A stretch of 64,000 nucleotides of DNA from Flavobacterium glaciei (GTDB lineage Bacteria > Bacteroidota > Bacteroidia > Flavobacteriales > Flavobacteriaceae), in the NCBI RefSeq assembly GCF_003350545.1, contig NZ_QQBA01000009.1, positions 62,001-126,000 on the forward strand, read 5' to 3'. The translations under genes were made by a program, and so were the position numbers. A model generated the notes under the pieces. That model was not told the origin of the DNA and ran no database searches. It saw only the letters and a list, made by a program, of their open reading frames with translations. Positions 36,931-43,909 of this stretch are shown piece by piece (the stretch's first letter is position 1; every line of letters begins with the position of its first letter).

Positions 36931-37527
36931 ATGTTAGACTGGTTAAAAAATATTAATAAAGAATATCCAGAATTTTGGAAAACCTATACTTCTAAATTTG
37001 ATAAAAAATCCTCCCGTTTTGTGATTTTATCAACTGAAACGTCAGGTTTAAATCCTGATAAAGATGTAATTTTATCAATTGGTTCTTTTGCAATTATCGA
37101 TAATAGCATTGTTATTGGGGATAGTTTTGAAGCAGTTTTGTTACAATATAAATTTTTTCATGATAATGGTCTTTCTAATGAGTTTTTAGTTGAAAGCAAA
37201 ATGAAAAAAATGGGAGAATCTGATGCCATAAAATTATTTATAGAGTTCATTGGTAATTCCGTTTTAGTTGGCCATCACATTGACTTTGATGTTGAAATGA
37301 TTAATGTAGCCTTAGAACGATTGGATTGTGGCAGATTAAAAAATGAAGCTTTAGATGTTGATGTAATGCATAGAAAATTACATGATATCAATGATAAACA
37401 ATTTTCATTGGATGAACTTTGCACAGCTTATAACATTCCTAAAAGCGTCCGAAATTCATCTGCTGAAGATGCTTATAAAACGGCGTTGTTGTTTTTGAAA
37501 TTGAAATCCAGATTGGGTATAAAGTAA
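36931..37527 (+). CDS. DnaQ-fold 3'-5' exonuclease-like protein with altered catalytic residues
   Basis: A 198-residue DEDD-fold protein. The overall pattern fits the PolC/DnaQ exonuclease group: motif I VILSTETSGL, motif II GHHIDFDVEM, motif III RNSSAEDAYKTA. The first metal-binding Asp of the usual DTET motif is Ser here (S34), and the His of the usual HxxxxD motif is Asn (N175). D180, E36 and the motif II Asp remain. It may be weakly active or a regulatory binding partner of the DUF294 protein encoded 2 bp upstream. Confidence 0.82.
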   Translation: MLDWLKNINKEYPEFWKTYTSKFDKKSSRFVILSTETSGLNPDKDVILSIGSFAIIDNSIVIGDSFEAVLLQYKFFHDNGLSNEFLVESKMKKMGESDAIKLFIEFIGNSVLVGHHIDFDVEMINVALERLDCGRLKNEALDVDVMHRKLHDINDKQFSLDELCTAYNIPKSVRNSSAEDAYKTALLFLKLKSRLGIK

Positions 37528-37535
37528 TATTTTCT

Positions 37536-38027
37536 TTAATCCATCAGCGTTATTCCTTTCCAAAATCTTCCGTGATGGGTTATGGAAACTGGTTTGTCCG
37601 TTTTCGTTTCAAAATCAATGATAAAGGGAATTCCATTTTTCTTTAAAATTTCCTCAGCAGTATCAATCCTTATAATTTTTTTGAAATATTCTTTTTCGAC
37701 CACTGAAATGGTGTAAATAGAATCGTTTTTAATTTTACTTTGAGTGAAATATATTTTCTTTTTTATATAAACGGTTCCCATAGTTACATTTTCGAAAGAA
37801 CATTCCAGTTGTAGAGGAAAAAAACCTCGAATACCAGTTTCACGATTGTAGATTTTATAGGCCGCCTCTTTTCTAGACCATAAATTCCAAACCATGATTT
37901 CTGGGTTCACATCATTCAAAATAATTTGTTGCTCGTTTTTAGTAAAAATTTTATCTAAAAATCGGTTTCGTTTCCAATTGCTTTCTTTTCTGGCTAAAGC
38001 CAAATCTACGATATCATTTCCTATCAT
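37536..38027 (-). CDS. 4'-phosphopantetheinyl transferase
   Basis: A 163-residue enzyme that moves the phosphopantetheine arm of CoA onto a carrier protein. The ATG at 38027 gives the family start MIGNDIVDLAL and a 16-bp gap after the ACP gene; the longer frame to 38096 would overlap the ACP gene and has no family match. The WSRKEAAYKIY motif (Mg and CoA binding) is present. It is the last gene of the type III PKS operon, so its target is probably the ACP encoded just upstream. Confidence 0.9.
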   Translation of the reverse strand: MIGNDIVDLALARKESNWKRNRFLDKIFTKNEQQIILNDVNPEIMVWNLWSRKEAAYKIYNRETGIRGFFPLQLECSFENVTMGTVYIKKKIYFTQSKIKNDSIYTISVVEKEYFKKIIRIDTAEEILKKNGIPFIIDFETKTDKPVSITHHGRFWKGITLMD

Positions 38028-38043
38028 ATTTATTACAAATTCA

Positions 38044-38310
38044 CTAATTTTTCTCTGACAATTTAGCTTCAATAATGGACATTGCTGCTTTAACATTTAC
38101 CATTCGTTCCATAGCTTCATTATCAATTACAATGTCATATTTCTCTTCGATATCTAAAATCACATCTACTAAATTAGCAGAATTTATCTTTAAATCATTG
38201 ATGAAATCAGTGTCTTCAGTCAATACATCAAATGCTTCTTGATTTTGAATATACGGCTTTACTATGTTCTTTAATTCTTCAATTGTTTGTTCTTTATTCA
38301 TTGTATTCAA
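38044..38310 (-). CDS. Acyl carrier protein
   Basis: An 88-residue helical carrier protein. The attachment Ser is S44 in LKINSANLVDV; the common DSL motif of FAS ACPs is replaced by NSA, which marks it as a specialised carrier. The acidic helix II (VDVILDIEEKYDI) is normal. ATG codons at residues 1 and 4 are both possible starts. It lies between a ketosynthase and a phosphopantetheinyl transferase. Confidence 0.9.
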   Translation of the reverse strand: MNTMNKEQTIEELKNIVKPYIQNQEAFDVLTEDTDFINDLKINSANLVDVILDIEEKYDIVIDNEAMERMVNVKAAMSIIEAKLSEKN

Positions 38311-38370
38311 TTATATAGTTTATATTTTAAAAAATCTAAAATCAACATTTTAATGGTGACATTTTAGTTC

Positions 38371-39690
38371 CTATTTATTATCGAATTTAACTCCCTTCTC
38401 TTTTGGAAGGGCTGGAGATGGGATATATTTCTTAAAAATTACACATACATTTACATCTCCAAAACCAAAACTTGCTTTTGCAATTATATTTAATTCCTTT
38501 TCAATTAGTTGTTGTGGTATTCTCGATTCATCAATTATTGCTGTAATTTCAGGGTGTAAATCGGCACAATTGATATTCGGAAAAATAAATCCTTGATGCA
38601 ATTGCAAAACTGAAGCAACACTCTCAATACTTCCAGCTCCTGATAAACAATGACCTACCATTGATTTCAAAGAGTTTATGTATGGAAAATCTTTTCCTTT
38701 TCTGCCCAAAGCTTCACTCCAATTCTGAATTTCTAAACTGTCTTTGGAAGTGGCTGTCAAATGTCCATTGATTGCGTCAATTTCATTGGCTGAAATTTCA
38801 GCATTTGCCAAGGCATTTTGAATACATTTCTGCACAGCAACAGGATTTGGCGCAGTCATCGTTCCTAAACCGCGTTGCCCGCCAGAATTTACATTTCCTC
38901 CCAAAACTTCTGCGTAAATGGTTGCTTTTCTTGCAAGTGCTGTTTCTAGATCTTCCAAAATTAAAGCTCCTGCTCCACTTCCGGGTACAAAACCCGAAGC
39001 ACTTGCTGACATTGGCCTTGAGCCAAGTTCTGGGTTTTCATTGTATTTAAAAGTACAGACTTTCATCGCATCAAATCCGCCCCAAATATACGGTCCAGAA
39101 TCACTTGTACTTCCTGCTAAAATGCGTTTGGCCTGACCAGATTTTATCCTTTCATACGCCATCAAAATACTCTCCGTTCCTGTTGTACAAGCTGATGAAT
39201 TAGTAGAAACTTGATTTCCTAATCCTAATTTACCTCCTAAATACGCGCTCACGCCACTGTTCATGGTTTGTGCAACTGCTGTACTGCCCAAACGACGCGT
39301 TTGAAAATCATCAATTTTATAAATGCTTTCCCGAAATTTATCAATTCCAGATGTTCCTGTTCCAAAAATAGTTCCGCTGTCCCAATCTGGTTCTTCATTA
39401 ATTTCTAAAGATAATCCCGCATCGTTCCAAGCATCAATTCCTGCAATTACGCCGTACAAAATCCCAGAAGAATTAAAGTTTCTTAACTCTAACTCAGAAA
39501 AATATTTTAAAGCTAATTCGGTAGAAATTTCCGGTTTTCCAGCTATTTGACATGAAAATTGCAATCGTTCCAACTCTGGATCATGTTTAATTCCTGAAAT
39601 TCCGTTTTTGATGGCATGTGTAAACGCATCAAGTCCTACACCATTTGGAGCAACAACACCAAGACCCGTTATAACTACTCTTTTTTCCAT
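38371..39690 (-). CDS. Beta-ketoacyl-ACP synthase (KAS I/II type)
   Basis: A 439-residue thiolase-fold condensing enzyme that elongates acyl-ACP with malonyl-ACP. The active site is complete: C168 (SSACTTGTE), H310 (INGHLTATS), K342 and H347 (KSMVGHCLSG). The glycine-rich GSGAGALILE loop is also normal. The length is slightly above FabF because of a charged C-terminal tail. It probably builds the starter chain for the type III PKS (inference from operon). Confidence 0.92.
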   Translation of the reverse strand: MEKRVVITGLGVVAPNGVGLDAFTHAIKNGISGIKHDPELERLQFSCQIAGKPEISTELALKYFSELELRNFNSSGILYGVIAGIDAWNDAGLSLEINEEPDWDSGTIFGTGTSGIDKFRESIYKIDDFQTRRLGSTAVAQTMNSGVSAYLGGKLGLGNQVSTNSSACTTGTESILMAYERIKSGQAKRILAGSTSDSGPYIWGGFDAMKVCTFKYNENPELGSRPMSASASGFVPGSGAGALILEDLETALARKATIYAEVLGGNVNSGGQRGLGTMTAPNPVAVQKCIQNALANAEISANEIDAINGHLTATSKDSLEIQNWSEALGRKGKDFPYINSLKSMVGHCLSGAGSIESVASVLQLHQGFIFPNINCADLHPEITAIIDESRIPQQLIEKELNIIAKASFGFGDVNVCVIFKKYIPSPALPKEKGVKFDNK

Positions 39691-39738
39691 ACAAAAGATT
39701 AATTTTAAACCATTAAGGCATTAAGAATATTAAGTTAT

Positions 39739-40176
39739 TTAACTCCTTGAAACTATCATTCCTGCAATTGTTCCTGTACAAGCCTCTTCTCCTTTTTCAT
39801 TTTTCATAATGACTTTACATTTTAATTTTCCGAATCTGAAGTATAGTTTTTTTGAAATAACGGTCACTTTTTCATTAGGAAAAACAGGTTTTAAAAACTC
39901 TATATCTGTTGATGATAAGGCAATTGCAGTGTTTTTATTCAATACATCATTTACTAAAAAAATTCCTAAACAAACCAAACCAATTTGCGCCATAACTTCC
40001 GTTAAAATAACTCCTGGAGTTACGGGATTATCTTTAAAATGGCCTTTGTAAAAATCAAGATTTTCATCAAAAGTATAGGTTCCTTCTACTCCATTTTCAT
40101 CAATTTGAAGAATCTCATCCACAAATAAAAATGGTTTAGAATACGGTAATTTACTGAGAATATCTTGGTTTGTCAT
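39739..40176 (-). CDS. 3-hydroxyacyl-ACP dehydratase, FabZ-like hotdog
   Basis: A 145-residue single hotdog domain. The FabZ-type motif YKGHFKDNPVTPGVILTE supplies H46 and E60. It would dehydrate 3-hydroxyacyl-ACP during chain elongation, or act as a thioester-binding hotdog. It lies between the type III PKS and the ketosynthase in the operon, with gaps of 16 and 48 bp. Confidence 0.87.
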   Translation of the reverse strand: MTNQDILSKLPYSKPFLFVDEILQIDENGVEGTYTFDENLDFYKGHFKDNPVTPGVILTEVMAQIGLVCLGIFLVNDVLNKNTAIALSSTDIEFLKPVFPNEKVTVISKKLYFRFGKLKCKVIMKNEKGEEACTGTIAGMIVSRS

Positions 40177-40192
40177 TTTTTTTAAAAGTGAA

Positions 40193-41245
40193 TTAAAATT
40201 CTAACAAGACTCTTTGGGCTGAAAAACCTGGACCAAAACTCAACATTAAACCCCTCTCCCCTTTTTTAGGCTGATTGTCCATTATTCGTTCTAAAACATA
40301 TAAAACCGTTGCACTAGACATGTTTCCATACAAACGCAAAACTTCTTTAGTATCGTCTATATTTTTGCCTAAACTCGAAAATAAACTTTCAACTGTTTGG
40401 ACAATTTTCTTTCCTCCTGGATGAAAAATCAAATGATCAATATCTTCCATTTTTAAATTATTTTTTTCTAAAAAAGGATGTAATATGTCCGGAAAATGTG
40501 AAGCAATCGTTTCTGGAACTTCAATATCTAATACCATTTGCAATCCAGAATTGGTGAGTTTAAAACCCATCATGTGGATATTATCATAAAAATGATACAT
40601 TTCTTCTGCCAAAATTTCTGGTCCTTCATCATCTTCATGCGACGATAAAAGAACACAAGCTGCTCCATCACCAAAAATGGCCGCACTAACAATATTGGCC
40701 ATAGAAAAATCATCTAGTTGAAAGGTTGCCGTGGGGCTTTCTACTGCAATTACTGCAGCGCGTTTACCCGGATTAGCCTGCAAAAAGTTTTTAGCATAAA
40801 TAATCCCCGAAATTCCTGCAGCACAACCCATCTCAGTTACGGGAAGTCGTACTATATCTTGGCGTAATTTTAACTTGTTGATTAAATAAGCATCCAGTGA
40901 CGGAATCATAATTCCAGTGCAACTTACTGTAATGATGTAATCTAAATCTTCTGGGTTCCATTTGGCTTTTTCTAAGGCTTTTTCCAATACTTTTTCGCCT
41001 AAATCGATGACTTCACGAACATAAATATCGTTTCTTTCTTCAAATGAAGTTTTGGTAAACACTTCAATTGGATCCATAATGGAATATCGTTTATCAACTG
41101 CAGCTCCTTCAAAAATTTTCTTTACTTTCCTAATAAAACGCTCGTCTTGCCCTACTAGCCATGCATCCAAAAAAGGAATAATATCTTCCGTATTTTTAGA
41201 ATATTTGGGTAACTGTTTGGTAACTGTTTTGATTTTTACACTCAT
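40193..41245 (-). CDS. Type III polyketide synthase (chalcone/stilbene synthase-like)
   Basis: A 350-residue homodimeric ketosynthase. The triad typical of type III PKS is intact: C141 (EMGCAAGISG), H275 (FHPGGKK) and N308 (YGNMSSA); the GFGPG-like loop is SFGPGFSAQ (336-344). The ATG at 41245 overlaps the methyltransferase TGA as ATGA, so translation is coupled; the upstream M1 at 41263 is not needed. It likely condenses a fatty starter with malonyl-CoA into an alkylpyrone or alkylresorcinol-like ring. Confidence 0.93.
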   Translation of the reverse strand: MSVKIKTVTKQLPKYSKNTEDIIPFLDAWLVGQDERFIRKVKKIFEGAAVDKRYSIMDPIEVFTKTSFEERNDIYVREVIDLGEKVLEKALEKAKWNPEDLDYIITVSCTGIMIPSLDAYLINKLKLRQDIVRLPVTEMGCAAGISGIIYAKNFLQANPGKRAAVIAVESPTATFQLDDFSMANIVSAAIFGDGAACVLLSSHEDDEGPEILAEEMYHFYDNIHMMGFKLTNSGLQMVLDIEVPETIASHFPDILHPFLEKNNLKMEDIDHLIFHPGGKKIVQTVESLFSSLGKNIDDTKEVLRLYGNMSSATVLYVLERIMDNQPKKGERGLMLSFGPGFSAQRVLLEF

Positions 41246-41952
41246 ATTTTTGAAATTATCCATTGGTATCTAAAAGCCCATTTCCAATGAATTATATATT
41301 TTTTAAAATTTAATTTTTTAGAAAAAGCAACCAATTCTTCTTTATTAAAACCTCTTAAAATCGAAGTTAATCCATCCTCTCTGGACATATCATTCAATTG
41401 AAACACAAAACATAAAGCTTGAAATAAACGATAAGCAACCGCGCTTCGGTGTAAATCATTGATTACAATTCCGATGGATGCATTATTATAAAAAACTTTC
41501 AATAATTGTACGATTTCATTGTCTTTAAAATGATGTAAGGTTAGAGTGCACAGTACAATATCATACTTTAATTCCTTGAATGATTCAGCAAAAATATCTT
41601 CACAACGATAACTAATATTATCATATATTTCTGATAATTTTTTCGCATGTGAAATTGTAAAATTGTTAGCATCGATACCTATTAAATTGAATTTCAAATT
41701 GTTTTTGAATCCAAAATCAGCTAAAGTCCGTAACATATCACCATTGCCACAACCTACGTCAACAATTACAATTTCTTTTGATTTGGAGTTCTGAATCAGT
41801 TCTTGTACCCCTTTTAAAGTTAACTGATTACCACCTAAAAGTTGATTTATTTTGGCAATTTTATCCAAAGCATCACGTAAAATCTCACCTTCCATGGCAA
41901 AATCATCCATGATCTCCGGTTTATCAGTTCTATATTTAGTATTTATCCCCAT
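41242..41952 (-). CDS. SAM-dependent class I methyltransferase
   Basis: A 236-residue methyltransferase with the SAM motif IVIVDVGCGNGDML (near residue 70), the acidic loop LIGIDANNF and post-I region YDIVLCTLTLHHF. It overlaps the type III PKS start by 4 bp and begins directly next to the stop of the flavoprotein gene. It probably methylates the polyketide ring, as in phenolic-lipid operons that pair a type III PKS with a methyltransferase and a flavoprotein. Confidence 0.9.
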   Translation of the reverse strand: MGINTKYRTDKPEIMDDFAMEGEILRDALDKIAKINQLLGGNQLTLKGVQELIQNSKSKEIVIVDVGCGNGDMLRTLADFGFKNNLKFNLIGIDANNFTISHAKKLSEIYDNISYRCEDIFAESFKELKYDIVLCTLTLHHFKDNEIVQLLKVFYNNASIGIVINDLHRSAVAYRLFQALCFVFQLNDMSREDGLTSILRGFNKEELVAFSKKLNFKKYIIHWKWAFRYQWIISKI

Positions 41953-43080
41953 TTATAAATCAAGAATGATTGGTTTTCCGTGCGTCTTTTTAATAATTTT
42001 AGGTAAAAGAGAAGGGAATATAATTAATAAACGCATCAATACGTCTGAAAGTTTTTGCTTTTGCAAAAGATTCGATAAAAATCGTCCCATTTTTAGTCGT
42101 TCATTAAAGTTTAAATTCCATTCGTGAATGTATTTTTCTTCCAGTTCTTTTCTAGATTTAATTTCATTAGTATAAAATTTATGAACTAATTCTGAAGCAA
42201 TTTTGGCACTATGAATTGCCATTGCCATTCCGTTTCCGCACAAAGGATGAATCAAACCTGCGGTGTCGCCAATCATTAGAATATGATTTTCAACGGTTTG
42301 TTTTTTTTCGAAAGATATTTGGCTTATGGTTAAGGGTTTTTCAAAAAGCAAACTACTTTTTTCGAAAATTACTTTTAAATGAGGGTTTTCACAAACTACA
42401 TTATTTTGATATTCTTCTATGTTTTTAAACTGTTTAAAAGTTTCATAATCTGCTAAATAACAGACATTAATTCTATTATTTTCGACTTTAGAAACACCAC
42501 AATATCCACCTTTGAAATTATGAAGACCAACTACATCATTTGGAAAATCACCGAAATAATGTGCTTTGACTGCTAACCAATATGATTTTTTATTAATAAA
42601 ATCCCGATTCATTTTTTGGTCTAGATTTGAACGTTTGCCAAAAGCTCCAATTACAATAGGTGTTATATAAGTATTCAAATTAGTGATGATTGTAAATCTT
42701 CCATCTAAAAACTCAATATCATTTACCGATTCTTGAACAATTACACAACCACGATTTATTGCTTCGTTGTATAAATAGTAGTCTAATTGATACCTACTTA
42801 TTCCAAACCCGCCCATAGGTAAAACCGTGTTTACTGATTTACCAGAAACTAATGAAAAGGAAAGTTTGTCAATATATTTAGGATGCAACGATTTAATGTC
42901 TAAACCAAGTGATTTTAAATACGGTAAAACTTCGTTGGAAATGTATTCACCGCAGACCTTGTGTTTGGGAAACTCATTTTTTTCGATTAATATAACTTTA
43001 TAATTATTATTTTTAAGATGGATTGCTGCAATAAGTCCTGCTAAACCACCACCAACAATAACTATTGAATTTTGTATCAT
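41953..43080 (-). CDS. FAD-dependent oxidoreductase (geranylgeranyl reductase/hydroxylase-like)
   Basis: A 375-residue flavoprotein with the FAD motif IVIVGGGLAGLIAAIH (6-21), the KHKVCGEYIS motif after the first domain and the second FAD motif MIGDTAGLIHPLCGNGMA. It resembles the reductase/hydroxylase family of geranylgeranyl reductases and flavin monooxygenases. As first gene of the operon, it may hydroxylate the polyketide ring or reduce its side chain. Its stop touches the methyltransferase ATG with no gap. Confidence 0.88.
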   Translation of the reverse strand: MIQNSIVIVGGGLAGLIAAIHLKNNNYKVILIEKNEFPKHKVCGEYISNEVLPYLKSLGLDIKSLHPKYIDKLSFSLVSGKSVNTVLPMGGFGISRYQLDYYLYNEAINRGCVIVQESVNDIEFLDGRFTIITNLNTYITPIVIGAFGKRSNLDQKMNRDFINKKSYWLAVKAHYFGDFPNDVVGLHNFKGGYCGVSKVENNRINVCYLADYETFKQFKNIEEYQNNVVCENPHLKVIFEKSSLLFEKPLTISQISFEKKQTVENHILMIGDTAGLIHPLCGNGMAMAIHSAKIASELVHKFYTNEIKSRKELEEKYIHEWNLNFNERLKMGRFLSNLLQKQKLSDVLMRLLIIFPSLLPKIIKKTHGKPIILDL

Positions 43081-43145
43081 ATTGGTAAACTTAAGAATTA
43101 AGATTTATAAAGTGCTATAAATACTCTAAATTTTTAGATAAATTT

Positions 43146-43176
43146 TTGTAACAAAAAAATTAAAGCACTAGATTTG
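43146..43176 (+). promoter_or_regulatory. Promoter giving a near-leaderless transcript
   Basis: TTG (43146-43148) and TAGATTTG (43169-43176) lie 20 bp apart, an ideal Flavobacterium promoter. The ATG of the next gene begins only 7 bp after the -7 element, so the RNA start should be at or within a base or two of the ATG. Confidence 0.7.
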
Positions 43177-43183
43177 TTACACT

Positions 43184-43909
43184 ATGAAAAGAAACATAAT
43201 CAATAGAGTATTGCTTTCAATTACTGTAATTTTATTGACTGTTTATTATTGTGCAGGCATTCTTTTTGATCCCAGTCTAGTTATTTTTATTAAGCCATTT
43301 ATAATACCTAGTTTTATTGCGTATATAGTAATGACTAATGTCAATAAACTCACTTTAAATTATATTTTATTTGTCTCTTTTTTTTATATTTATCAGCTGT
43401 TAATTTTGTTTTGGGAAGATTCACAACACTTATTTAGAGCAGCCATGGTAGCGTCTTTTTTTAGCTACTTATCTTTGATTAATTTAGGCTATCGTTCCAT
43501 TAAAATCAGAAAGTTATACTCAATACCTAGTGGTTTTACACTCTTTATCTTGCTACTAAATTGCTTGTTTTTACTACTAATTCTATATATCTTGATTTCA
43601 ACGATTGGAGATCATTATTTAAATATAATTTTAGTTTTTAACGGAATTATTACTCTCTTTTTAGGCGCTACGGCCGTAATGTACTTAAGTAAATTTGGAG
43701 ATAAAAAAGCATACTATTACTTTTTTGGAAGCTTTGCCCTAATTTTTAATGATGTTTTTGCCGCTATTGGAACTTATTTTTTAAACAATATAGTTTTAAA
43801 TAGTTTGGACCGAATGCTTCATTTTGGTTCGTTTTATTTAATTTATCTTTTTGTTGCGGAGAAAAAAAAGGCTGACAATCATTTAATTGATTCTCAACCT
43901 TTAATTTAA
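43184..43909 (+). CDS. YhhN-like multispanning membrane protein
   Basis: A 241-residue protein with about eight hydrophobic segments. The C-terminal pattern FFGSFALIFNDVFAAIGTYF and MLHFGSFYLIYLFVAE resembles YhhN/TMEM86 lysoplasmalogenases, which hydrolyse vinyl-ether lipids, but the match is by eye. It is divergent from the type III PKS operon and abuts acs with no spacer; the acs terminator lies inside its last codons. Confidence 0.65.
   Translation: MKRNIINRVLLSITVILLTVYYCAGILFDPSLVIFIKPFIIPSFIAYIVMTNVNKLTLNYILFVSFFYIYQLLILFWEDSQHLFRAAMVASFFSYLSLINLGYRSIKIRKLYSIPSGFTLFILLLNCLFLLLILYILISTIGDHYLNIILVFNGIITLFLGATAVMYLSKFGDKKAYYYFFGSFALIFNDVFAAIGTYFLNNIVLNSLDRMLHFGSFYLIYLFVAEKKKADNHLIDSQPLI
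43869..43902 (-). terminator. Terminator of acs embedded in the convergent membrane-protein gene
   Basis: On the minus strand, just beyond the acs stop, AGGTTGAGAATCA pairs with TGATTGTCAGCCT (two mismatches) and is followed by eight Ts. The whole structure lies in the final codons of the plus-strand YhhN-like gene. Confidence 0.75.

Noticed and set aside
38028..38096. Longer start for the phosphopantetheinyl transferase
   Set aside because: It would overlap the ACP gene and adds residues absent from the family.
37536..43080. Flexirubin or aryl polyene gene cluster
   Set aside because: The genes for DarA/DarB-type dialkylresorcinol synthesis, ammonia lyase and multiple ketosynthase/chain-length pairs are not present; the type III PKS defines a different pathway.
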